From Bacteroidota bacterium (GTDB lineage Bacteria; Bacteroidota; Bacteroidia; Chitinophagales; Chitinophagaceae), in assembly GCA_023440945.1 (NCBI GenBank), contig JAEZRL010000409.1, positions 1 through 19,091 of the forward strand: DNA of 19,091 bases, read 5' to 3'. A program made the translations under genes and the position numbers. Each line of letters starts with the position of its first letter. The stretch's first letter is position 1. The notes beneath the pieces were generated by a model. It saw nothing but the letters and a program-made list of their open reading frames with translations. It did no database searches and was not told the DNA's origin. This document shows, piece by piece, positions 1-8,352 of the stretch.

Positions 1-2148
1 GGACAAGCCACCGTAAAAGGTGTAGGGGGGGTTTGGAAAGATTTGACAGAATCGGTAAATCAGATGGCATCTAATCTTACAGCACAGGTAAGAAATATTG
101 CCGAAGTAACGACGGCGGTAGCGAATGGGGATTTATCGAAAAAGATCACGGTGGACGTTCAAGGAGAAATTCTTGAACTGAAGAACACTATTAACACGAT
201 GGTAGATCAGTTGAACTCCTTCGCATCCGAAGTAACCCGTGTGGCACTGGAAGTAGGTACAGAAGGAAAACTGGGCGGGCAGGCACAGGTGAAAGGAGTG
301 GGCGGAACATGGAAAGACTTAACAGACTCAGTGAATCAAATGGGTTCTAACCTTACCGCTCAGGTAAGAAATATTGCGGAAGTTACTACAGCGGTGGCTA
401 ATGGTGACTTATCCAAAAAAATTACGGTGGATGTTGCGGGAGAAATTTTGGAATTGAAGAAAACCATTAACACGATGGTTGACCAGTTAAATTCTTTCGC
501 TTCTGAAGTAACCCGTGTGGCGCTTGAGGTGGGAACCGAGGGAAAATTAGGAGGACAGGCTAAAGTGCAGGGCGTAGGTGGAACATGGAAAGATTTGACG
601 GAATCTGTAAACCAGATGGGTTCTAATCTTACGGCCCAGGTGAGAAACATTGCAGAAGTAACCACAGCCGTAGCTAAGGGAGACCTTTCCCGTAAAATCA
701 CTGTGGACGTTAAAGGTGAAATATTAGAATTGAAGAATACCATCAATACCATGGTTGACCAGTTGAACGCTTTTGGATCGGAAGTGTTTCGTGTGGCGAG
801 GGAAGTAGGTTCAGAAGGAAAACTGGGCGGACAGGCAGATGTACCAGGTGTGGAAGGCTTATGGAAAGACTTAACCGATTCTGTAAATAAAATGGCCTCC
901 AATCTTACTTCACAGGTAAGAAATATTGCGGAGGTTACGACCGCAGTGGCAAATGGCGATCTTTCCAGAAAGATCGAAGTGGATGTAAAAGGCGAAATTC
1001 TTGAATTAAAAAATACTATCAACACGATGGTGGAGCAGTTGCGTGGTTTTGCATCTGAAGTAACACGTGTTGCAAGAGAAGTAGGAACAGAAGGAAAATT
1101 AGGCGGCCAGGCAAATGTGCCAGGCGTTGCTGGAACCTGGAAAGATTTGACCGATTCCGTGAACCAGATGGCCGGTAATCTTACAGCGCAGGTGCGAAAC
1201 ATTGCCGATGTGGCAATTGCGGTGGCAAACGGAGATATGTCAAGGAAAATAACCGTGGATGTTCGTGGTGAAATATTGCAACTGAAGGAAACCTTGAACA
1301 CGATGGTTGACCAGTTAAGAGCTTTTGCGTCTGAAGTAACCCGTGTGGCAAGAGAAGTGGGAACAGATGGTAAATTGGGCGGCCAGGCTTTTGTACCGGG
1401 TGTTGCAGGTACATGGAAGGATCTGACTGACTCCGTAAATCAGATGACCGGAAACCTTACTTCCCAGGTGAGAAACATTGCAGAGGTGACAAAAGCGGTG
1501 GCATCAGGTGACCTTTCTAAGAAAGTAACGATAGATGTTAAAGGAGAAATCTTTGATTTAAAGAACACCATTAATACGATGGTGGATCAGCTCAATTCAT
1601 TTGCGTATGAGGTAACTCGTGTGGCAAGAGAAGTTGGAACGGAAGGTAAATTGGGAGGTCAGGCAGAAGTACAGGGCGTTGCAGGTACGTGGAAAGATCT
1701 TACCGACTCCGTAAATATGATGGCCTCAAACCTTACTAACCAGGTACGTGGAATTGCAAAGGTGGTAACAGCAGTTGCAACTGGTAATTTAAAACAAAAA
1801 TTATCAATTGTATCACGTGGTGAGGTGGCGCAGTTAACCGAAACTATCAACGAAATGATTGATACGCTGGCGGTTTTTGCCGATCAGGTAACAACGGTTG
1901 CCCGGGAAGTAGGCGTGGAAGGAAGATTGGGGGGACAGGCCAGCGTACCGGGTGCATCTGGCATATGGAAAAACCTTACCGAGAATGTTAACCAGCTTGC
2001 AGAAAATCTTACCACGCAGGTGAGAGCAATATCTGAAGTAGCTTCTTCCGTAACAAAGGGTGATCTTACCCAAAAGATTCGTGTGGAAGCAAAAGGTGAA
2101 GTGGAAGAATTGAAAGATACAATCAACCAAATGATCATCAATCTTAAA
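1..2148 (+). repeat. In-frame tandem repeat, 276-bp period (poly-HAMP array)
   Basis: The GQA codons of the motif KLGGQA recur at 1, 277, 553, 829, 1105, 1381, 1657 and 1933, which is an exact 276-base (92-codon) spacing with no insertion or deletion. Each unit encodes two HAMP modules, a divergent one (GQA to QVR) and a canonical one (NGDLS to MVDQL). That gives eight canonical and eight divergent modules in view, the first divergent one being cut by the window edge. Units 1 to 6 are very alike. Units 7 and 8 drift (TGNLKQKL and TKGDLTQKI in place of NGDLSKKI) just before the GAF domain. The array probably continues upstream of base 1. Confidence 0.95.
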
Positions 2149-4944
2149 CTAACTACCTTAAGAAACGAGGAGCAAGACTGGCTGAAATCGAATCTTGCGA
2201 AGTTCACTCAAATGTTGCAGGGTCAAAAAGATCTGAATACGGTAACCAAACGCATACTTTCAGAATTGGCGCAGGTGGTAAATGCACAGAAAGGGATGTT
2301 CTACATTTTCGAACAAAATGAAAACCAGCAAAACCAGAAACTAAAATTATTTGCCACTTATGCCTTTGGAGATGAAGCAAAAGCCACACGTGAATTTGCT
2401 TTAGGCGAAGGATTGGTTGGACAATGTGCATTACAGAAAGAAAGAATATTGTTAACCAACGTCCCCAAGAATTATATCAAGATCAGTTCGGGTTTAGGAA
2501 AAGCATCTCCGCTTAATCTTATTGTACTACCTGTATTATTTGAAACTGAAATAAAAGCAGTTATTGAATTGGCTTCTTTTGATACTTTTAGTGAAACACA
2601 TCTTGACTTCCTTAGCCAGTTAACAGAAAGTATCGGTATCGTATTAAATACGATCGAAGCGAATTCAAGAACAGAAGATCTGTTAGAGCAATCTCAGTCA
2701 TTGGCTGAGGAATTGCGCCGTACAAATGAAGAGTTACAGGATAAGGCGCATTTGCTGGTAAAGCAAAAAGAAGAAGTAGAAGCAAAGAACAAAGAAGTGG
2801 AAGAAGCAAGAAGATCGCTGGAAGAAAAAGCAGAGCAGTTACAGCTTACTTCGAAATATAAATCTGAGTTCCTTGCGAATATGTCGCATGAATTGCGTAC
2901 ACCACTTAACTCTCTGCTTATTCTTGCTCAGCAATTATATGAAAATCATGAAGGAAATCTTAACGAAAAACAAGTTAGATATGCGAAAACAATTCATAGT
3001 TGCGGGGATGATCTTATTCAATTGATCTATGATATTCTCGATCTTTCTAAAATTGAATCCGGTTATATCTCAACTGATTTTGTTACCTTAAAATTCAGCG
3101 AGATCACTTCATTTGTAGAAACAACTTTCAAACACATCTCTGAAAGTAAAAATCTTCGCTTCAGCATAGAAGTAGATGAAAAACTTCCTTCAAGTCTTGA
3201 AACAGATGTTCAGCGATTAAACCAAATATTAAAAAACCTTCTTTCAAATGCATTTAAGTTCACAGAGAAAGGAGAAGTGAAGCTGAAGATTTATGAAGCA
3301 TTCCATAGCTGGAAGCAAAGTAATCCAAGTTTGGATAACGCTTCCCGTGTTGTTGCTCTTGAAATTACCGATACAGGCATTGGCATTTCGAAAGATAAGC
3401 AAAACATCATTTTCGAAGCGTTTCAACAGGCAGAAGGTTCAACGAGCAGGAAATATGGGGGCACAGGTTTAGGTTTATCCATCAGCCGCGGACTAGCCGA
3501 TCTGCTTGGTGGTTCTATCGAGCTTGAGAGTGAAGTTGGAAGAGGAAGTGTCTTTACTTTATATCTTCCTATAGATTATAATCCATCTTCTGTAAAGAAA
3601 GAAAAACAAACAAGCCGCACCGTTAGTGAATATAAACTTTCTGAAGCGATAGATAATTTAGCTATTCAGTCTGTCCCGACTATCAAAGTTGCAGAACCTA
3701 AAGACCTCGATGGATTAAATGAGATCATTAATGAAGCAGGTGATGACAGGAATAATGTTTTAAGTTCAGATAAAGTTATACTGGTTATTGAAGATGATAT
3801 TCGATTTGCAAAGATCATGATTGAGAAGGCACATGAAATGGATTTAAAAGTTGTAGTGGCAACGAACATAGGAGAGGTGTTTGATCTTACAAATAAATAC
3901 AATCCCATCGCTGTTACGCTGGATGTGAAATTACCGGATGCCAGCGGATGGAGAATACTCGACCTGTTTAAAAATGATATTAATTTCAGGCATATTCCTG
4001 TGCATTTGATATCTGGTGAAGAAAACAGGCTTTTGGCAATGCAAAGAGGTGCAAGAAGTTTTCAACTAAAACCATTAAAAACAGAAGCACTTAATTTGTT
4101 GTTCAATGATATTGTAGAATTCAATAAGAATAAGATAAAAAAGATACTGATTGTAGAGGATAACGAAATTGATTCTTCACAGGTAGCAAAAATTTTAGAT
4201 AATGGTGCGCTTACAGAAATTGAAATTGAATCTTCCGGTAAAAAAGCATTGGAGCGCATCAAAAGCAAAACTTATGATTGCATTATTGTTGATTATATGT
4301 TGCCGGATATAGCAGGATTGGAATTTGTAACCGAAATAGGTTCTATCAAAAAAACACAAATGACGCCCGTTATTATTTATTCGGCTAAAGACTTTACAGC
4401 AAAAGAAAGAACGAGGTTGAAACAATATGCGAGCCGCATTTTATTAAAAGATGTAAATTCTCTTGATCTTTTACTGGAAGAAACAGTGCTTTTACTTCAC
4501 CTTGACCAAAAAGGTCTGCTGCCGGAAAAGAGAAAACTCATTGAAAATCTTCGCTCTAAAAAAGATGTCCTTACGAATAAAAATGTCTTGGTAGTAGATG
4601 ATGATGTACGCAATCTTTTTGCGCTTACTACAGCCTTCGAACGTTACGATATAAACACTATAACAGCAGAAAGTGGCCAGGAAGCAATGAATATTTTAAG
4701 TGAGAACAATAATATCGACATTGTTCTTATGGATATAATGATGCCGGAAATGGATGGTTATGAAACTACACAGAAAATCAGGCGTGAGCATAAGAATAAT
4801 ATGCTGCCCATCATTGCCGTTACAGCAAAAGCGATGAAAGGTGACAGAGAAAAATGTTTGGAAGCCGGTGCTTCTGATTATATTACAAAACCTGTTAAGA
4901 TAGATCAGTTGTTATCTTTGATGCGTGTTTGGTTGTATAAGTAA
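1..4944 (+). CDS. Poly-HAMP hybrid sensor histidine kinase (HAMP array-GAF-HisKA-HATPase-REC-REC-REC), 5' end missing
   Basis: The frame is open from base 1, so the N-terminus lies upstream; 1647 residues are visible. The domain order, in codons counted from base 1, is as follows. A HAMP array with a 92-residue period covers 1-716, alternating a canonical type (NGDLS, then GEI, then TINTMV) with a divergent type (EGKLGGQA, then WKDLT). A GAF domain spans about 741-880 and a charged coiled coil about 887-953. HisKA carries the motif MSHELRTP with the phospho-acceptor His at 963. HATPase_c (about 1064-1190) shows an N-box with LLSNAFKF, a G1 box with DTGIGI and a G2 box with GGTGLGLS. Three receivers follow, with phospho-acceptor Asp at 1308, 1431 and 1578. 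The second receiver has LKD where KP is usual. The architecture resembles fungal group III (Nik1/Os-1) kinases and their bacterial relatives, which sense through HAMP stacks. No membrane segment is visible, but the sensor end is absent. It is the first visible gene of a four-gene signalling cluster. The ligand is unknown. Confidence 0.96.
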   Translation, partial: GQATVKGVGGVWKDLTESVNQMASNLTAQVRNIAEVTTAVANGDLSKKITVDVQGEILELKNTINTMVDQLNSFASEVTRVALEVGTEGKLGGQAQVKGVGGTWKDLTDSVNQMGSNLTAQVRNIAEVTTAVANGDLSKKITVDVAGEILELKKTINTMVDQLNSFASEVTRVALEVGTEGKLGGQAKVQGVGGTWKDLTESVNQMGSNLTAQVRNIAEVTTAVAKGDLSRKITVDVKGEILELKNTINTMVDQLNAFGSEVFRVAREVGSEGKLGGQADVPGVEGLWKDLTDSVNKMASNLTSQVRNIAEVTTAVANGDLSRKIEVDVKGEILELKNTINTMVEQLRGFASEVTRVAREVGTEGKLGGQANVPGVAGTWKDLTDSVNQMAGNLTAQVRNIADVAIAVANGDMSRKITVDVRGEILQLKETLNTMVDQLRAFASEVTRVAREVGTDGKLGGQAFVPGVAGTWKDLTDSVNQMTGNLTSQVRNIAEVTKAVASGDLSKKVTIDVKGEIFDLKNTINTMVDQLNSFAYEVTRVAREVGTEGKLGGQAEVQGVAGTWKDLTDSVNMMASNLTNQVRGIAKVVTAVATGNLKQKLSIVSRGEVAQLTETINEMIDTLAVFADQVTTVAREVGVEGRLGGQASVPGASGIWKNLTENVNQLAENLTTQVRAISEVASSVTKGDLTQKIRVEAKGEVEELKDTINQMIINLKLTTLRNEEQDWLKSNLAKFTQMLQGQKDLNTVTKRILSELAQVVNAQKGMFYIFEQNENQQNQKLKLFATYAFGDEAKATREFALGEGLVGQCALQKERILLTNVPKNYIKISSGLGKASPLNLIVLPVLFETEIKAVIELASFDTFSETHLDFLSQLTESIGIVLNTIEANSRTEDLLEQSQSLAEELRRTNEELQDKAHLLVKQKEEVEAKNKEVEEARRSLEEKAEQLQLTSKYKSEFLANMSHELRTPLNSLLILAQQLYENHEGNLNEKQVRYAKTIHSCGDDLIQLIYDILDLSKIESGYISTDFVTLKFSEITSFVETTFKHISESKNLRFSIEVDEKLPSSLETDVQRLNQILKNLLSNAFKFTEKGEVKLKIYEAFHSWKQSNPSLDNASRVVALEITDTGIGISKDKQNIIFEAFQQAEGSTSRKYGGTGLGLSISRGLADLLGGSIELESEVGRGSVFTLYLPIDYNPSSVKKEKQTSRTVSEYKLSEAIDNLAIQSVPTIKVAEPKDLDGLNEIINEAGDDRNNVLSSDKVILVIEDDIRFAKIMIEKAHEMDLKVVVATNIGEVFDLTNKYNPIAVTLDVKLPDASGWRILDLFKNDINFRHIPVHLISGEENRLLAMQRGARSFQLKPLKTEALNLLFNDIVEFNKNKIKKILIVEDNEIDSSQVAKILDNGALTEIEIESSGKKALERIKSKTYDCIIVDYMLPDIAGLEFVTEIGSIKKTQMTPVIIYSAKDFTAKERTRLKQYASRILLKDVNSLDLLLEETVLLLHLDQKGLLPEKRKLIENLRSKKDVLTNKNVLVVDDDVRNLFALTTAFERYDINTITAESGQEAMNILSENNNIDIVLMDIMMPEMDGYETTQKIRREHKNNMLPIIAVTAKAMKGDREKCLEAGASDYITKPVKIDQLLSLMRVWLYK

Positions 4945-4992
4945 TTCATTTTTTTAATCTAACGAGCTATAACTATTTAATCATTTATTGTT

Positions 4993-6249
4993 TTGTCAGA
5001 AATCAGAACTCATTCACAAATCAAAATATTGGTTGTTGACGACAGGGAAGATAATTTGTTCTCTATTGAAACAATTCTTGAACAGGATAATTATACAATT
5101 GTAAAAGCAAATTCGGGAAGAGCCGCGTTAAAGATATTATTACATCAGTTTGATTTTTCCCTCATATTAATGGATGTACAAATGCCGGGAATGAATGGGC
5201 TTGAAACTGCAACGCTTATTTATCAGCGTGAAAAGCTTAAGAACATTCCCATCATTTTTATAACTGCACACGATCAGAATGAAGAATTATTGTTCAAGGG
5301 TTATCAAATGGGAGGAGTAGATTACATTTATAAACCTGTTAACCCTGCTTTATTAAAAGCGAAAGTTGCGGTGTTTGTTGAGTTGTATAATAAAACACTT
5401 CAACTTCAGACACAGGAAAAGAAATTGCTTTCAGCAAATGATCTGTTGCAAAAACAAATTGAAGAACGAAAAGCTTCTGAGCAACGAGTTTTGCAATTGA
5501 ATGAGCAGTTGATGGAAAATAACATTCATTTAAAAAAGGTAAATGAAGAGCTTGATCGTTTTGCATACGTTGCATCGCATGATTTACAAGAGCCATTAAG
5601 AAAGATCATGTTTTTCAGTGATAAGATCATAAGAGATACAGAGGTTGATGATCATGCAGCGAAACATTTGAAAAAAATCATCAATTCTTCAAATCAGATG
5701 CAAGCATTGATAAACGATTTACTTCGGTTCTCCCGCCAGGAAGTAAAAACAGAGGATTTTACAGAATGTGATTTAAATATGGTTGTAAAAGAATCGCTGC
5801 AGGAGTTGGAAATTGAAGTTGAAAAAACAGGAGCAAAAATAAACATAAGTAATCTGCCTGTTATTAACGCGGTACCTGCTTTAATAAAACAAGTATTTTA
5901 TAATCTTTTGCATAATGCGGTAAAATTCAGAAAGAAGGGCTTAACACCGGTGATCTCCGTTTATTCAAATGAAAATCATCCTCCAGAAAACGATGCAAAA
6001 AATTATTCAGAAACGGTACCATATTATAAAATATTTGTTGAGGATAATGGCATCGGTTTTAATGCACAATATACGGATGAGATTTTTGCAGTGTTTAAAA
6101 GATTGCATAGTCATCATGAATATGCGGGAACAGGAGTTGGTTTATCAATATGTAAAAAAATTGTAGAAAAACACAAAGGATATATCACTGCAAAAAGTGA
6201 GGAGGGAAAAGGTTCTACATTCATAATTTCCCTTCCTAAACATATCTGA
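4993..6249 (+). CDS. Receiver-histidine kinase (REC-coiled coil-HisKA-HATPase)
   Basis: This is a soluble 418-residue protein with no signal peptide or membrane segment. The N-terminal receiver (about 10-125) has the acidic pair in VVDDRED, phospho-acceptor Asp61 in LMDVQMPG, Thr91 and Lys114 in YKPV. A coiled coil (about 130-187) leads to HisKA with ASHDLQEP, His196 being the acceptor. The HATPase_c domain shows the N-box NLLHNAVKF (304-312), DNGIGF (351-356) and AGTGVGLS (378-385). Family knowledge suggests that such REC-kinases take phosphate from a partner kinase, and the receiver then gates their own kinase activity. The gene starts 48 bases after the poly-HAMP kinase. The start is TTG: the in-frame stop at 4978 leaves only TTG at 4993, or a less likely ATT at 4987, before the receiver fold. 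No clear ribosome binding site is visible. The phosphorylation partner is inferred from position only. Confidence 0.94.
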   Translation: MSEIRTHSQIKILVVDDREDNLFSIETILEQDNYTIVKANSGRAALKILLHQFDFSLILMDVQMPGMNGLETATLIYQREKLKNIPIIFITAHDQNEELLFKGYQMGGVDYIYKPVNPALLKAKVAVFVELYNKTLQLQTQEKKLLSANDLLQKQIEERKASEQRVLQLNEQLMENNIHLKKVNEELDRFAYVASHDLQEPLRKIMFFSDKIIRDTEVDDHAAKHLKKIINSSNQMQALINDLLRFSRQEVKTEDFTECDLNMVVKESLQELEIEVEKTGAKINISNLPVINAVPALIKQVFYNLLHNAVKFRKKGLTPVISVYSNENHPPENDAKNYSETVPYYKIFVEDNGIGFNAQYTDEIFAVFKRLHSHHEYAGTGVGLSICKKIVEKHKGYITAKSEEGKGSTFIISLPKHI

Positions 6250-6285
6250 AGTGATTTTTGAACAAGATAAAGTTTAAGGTTGATA

Positions 6286-7758
6286 ATGAAAATATCCAGT
6301 CTTATATTTTCCGGTTTTCTGTTTATCCTTTTGCTATTTTCTATTACTACTTATATCAATTCACGACAGGCTGAAAAGGTAAAGGCAAATGCAGAATATG
6401 TTTCTCAGTCTTCAACTATTGTAAGGCAAAGCAACAGGTTTCAACGTAATATTCTTAATATGGTAAGCGGATTAAGAGGTTATCTGCTTACAGGCGAGGA
6501 GTATTTTATACAGGCATACAATGCATCCGTTTCTGAAAATGATGCTATTTTAAAAGAACTTGCTATTCTTAGTAAAGAAGATTCTGTTCAGCAGGTTGAA
6601 TTTGAAAAGATAAAATCACTCAATAATGAATTAACTCAGAAATACAATAATATAATAGAGAATGCACGTGAAGAAAGAAGATCAAATCATAAAACAACGA
6701 CGAATCTTCGCTCGGAATACAAAGTAATTCTAGAACAGGAAACCGAAAATAAAACTGACGATAATTTACAGCAAACCCTCAGAAGGTTCATTAATTATGA
6801 ATATGAAAAACGGGAAGTGAGAAAAAATAATCTTGCCTCACTTGTATCCCGCACAAAAAACATTTCATTTGGTCTTACACTTTTTTCTGTGGTTGCAGGT
6901 TTTGTTATAGCGCTTACGCTTGCGTACAGCATTTCAAAAAGAGTAAGAAAAATGGTGAATATGGCTGATAGTATTGCGCAGGGTAATTACGATATGCGCT
7001 TAGAAGATAAAAGCAAAGATGAAGTAGGGCAATTGGCAGTTTCGCTAAATCACATGTCAAAAACACTTTCTGAAACCATTCATGCACTTCAAAGAAAGAA
7101 TGAAGAGCTGGATCAGTATGCGCACATAGTTTCGCACGATTTAAAATCGCCTCTCCGCGGTATGGGTAATGTTATTTCATGGATTGAAGAAGATCACCGG
7201 GAAGAGCTTACACCAAAAGTGCAGGAATATTTTGAGATAATTAAAGGCCGTTTGTCAAAAGCAGAAAATCTTATAAGAAGCATTCTTCTTTATGCTAAAG
7301 TTGACAGTAGAAATCATGAAAAGGAGCAGGTAGATGTAAAAGAACTTGTAGATGAAATAACAGAAAGCATTGCCATAAAAGAAGGTATAAAAATAAATGT
7401 GCATAAAAATTTACCGGTAGTGTTTACGGAAAAAATTCCGTTATTCCAGGTTCTTTCAAATCTCATTAGCAACGCAATAAAACATCATGATAAGGAAAAA
7501 GGAGAAGTAAAAATTTATCATAAAGAGCTGCCAGATCATTATGAATTTTTTGTTGCTGATGATGGCCCCGGCATCGCTAAAAATTACCTCAATAAAATTT
7601 TTGTAATTTTCCAAACTTTGCAACAGTCAAATTCCTTTGAAAGTACAGGAGTAGGCTTAGCCATAGTTAAGAAAATACTCGATAAACGACAAGAAAAAAT
7701 TAGTATAACCTCAGAGCCTGGTAAAGGTTCTGTGTTTTCATTCACCTGGACAAAATGA
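6286..7758 (+). CDS. Membrane sensor histidine kinase with CHASE3 domain (CHASE3-HAMP-HisKA-HATPase)
   Basis: This is a 490-residue kinase. A first membrane helix (about 5-23) and a second (about 193-214) flank an extracytoplasmic helical region that carries the CHASE3 signature RGYLLTGEE (64-72). HAMP (about 213-265), with MADSIAQGNYDMRLE and DEVGQL, leads to HisKA with VSHDLKSP, where His284 is the acceptor. The HATPase_c domain shows NLISNAIKH (392-400), DDGPGI (425-430) and ESTGVGLAI (452-460). I chose ATG at 6286 over the in-frame TTG at 6280 because TAAGG at 6275-6279 sits six bases before ATG. The gene starts 36 bases after the receiver-kinase and ends 10 bases before a stand-alone receiver, its most likely partner. 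The signal sensed by this CHASE3 domain cannot be told from sequence. Confidence 0.94.
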   Translation: MKISSLIFSGFLFILLLFSITTYINSRQAEKVKANAEYVSQSSTIVRQSNRFQRNILNMVSGLRGYLLTGEEYFIQAYNASVSENDAILKELAILSKEDSVQQVEFEKIKSLNNELTQKYNNIIENAREERRSNHKTTTNLRSEYKVILEQETENKTDDNLQQTLRRFINYEYEKREVRKNNLASLVSRTKNISFGLTLFSVVAGFVIALTLAYSISKRVRKMVNMADSIAQGNYDMRLEDKSKDEVGQLAVSLNHMSKTLSETIHALQRKNEELDQYAHIVSHDLKSPLRGMGNVISWIEEDHREELTPKVQEYFEIIKGRLSKAENLIRSILLYAKVDSRNHEKEQVDVKELVDEITESIAIKEGIKINVHKNLPVVFTEKIPLFQVLSNLISNAIKHHDKEKGEVKIYHKELPDHYEFFVADDGPGIAKNYLNKIFVIFQTLQQSNSFESTGVGLAIVKKILDKRQEKISITSEPGKGSVFSFTWTK

Positions 7759-7768
7759 ACAATTTATT

Positions 7769-8185
7769 ATGGAAAAAGTGATTCATCTTTTATTAGTTGA
7801 AGACGATGAACTCGATGTAATTGATATCAACAGAACTTTGGGTAAAAGTGGTATTTTATATAAACTCACAACTGCCAATAATGGCGAAGAAGCAATTGAA
7901 GCACTTGAAAAAGCAGATGCAAATTCATGTTTACCCGATCTTGTTTTGTTAGACATTAATATGCCGAAAATGAATGGCCTTGAGTTTTTAAGACTGGTAA
8001 GAGAAAAAGAAGAATGGAAGAATTTGAAATGCTTTATTATAACAACTTCTGAAGAGGAAGTGGACAAAGAAGCTGCAAAAAAATTAGGTGTATCGGGTTA
8101 TATAGTAAAGCCATTTAAATTAAACAATCCCTCATCTTTTGATTCTTTCAACTTGATGATAGACCTGTTAAACATGAGAGCGTAG
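7769..8185 (+). CDS. Stand-alone response regulator, Rcp1-like single receiver domain
   Basis: The protein has 138 residues and is essentially one receiver domain. It shows the acidic cluster EDDE at 11-14, phospho-acceptor Asp62 in LLDINMPKMNG, the switch residues TTS at 92-94 and Lys114 in VKPF. There is no DNA-binding or enzymatic output domain. The layout is like that of the Rcp1 family, small receivers encoded beside phytochrome-type or CHASE3-type kinases that shuttle phosphate or act by protein contact. The ATG lies 10 bases after the stop of the CHASE3 kinase, so the two are almost surely cotranscribed. It closes the signalling cluster. The downstream target is unknown. Confidence 0.95.
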   Translation: MEKVIHLLLVEDDELDVIDINRTLGKSGILYKLTTANNGEEAIEALEKADANSCLPDLVLLDINMPKMNGLEFLRLVREKEEWKNLKCFIITTSEEEVDKEAAKKLGVSGYIVKPFKLNNPSSFDSFNLMIDLLNMRA

Positions 8186-8352
8186 TTTCGATGCAATCTA
8201 TAGTTCGTATGCATTTTGAAAATCTCATAAAAAGTTTGAATCCCTCTTATTTATATCGATCGATAATGAATAAACATAAATTATTGTTAGCAGATATTGC
8301 TGGCGGGGCGAGATTGTTGCTTTCTATCATCATTATAAAAAAAGTTATTTGA

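Noticed and set aside
360..1301. 313-codon open frame on the minus strand opposite the HAMP array
   Set aside because: It is the antisense shadow of the 276-base repeats: its translation repeats with the same 92-residue period and has no family-like motifs, while the plus-strand frame has clear HAMP conservation.
1..2148. Repeat array as a mobile element, CRISPR or assembly artefact
   Set aside because: The repeats are in frame, keep an exact codon period, and differ from one another mostly at synonymous positions, which is the mark of coding selection rather than of array duplication or collapsed assembly.
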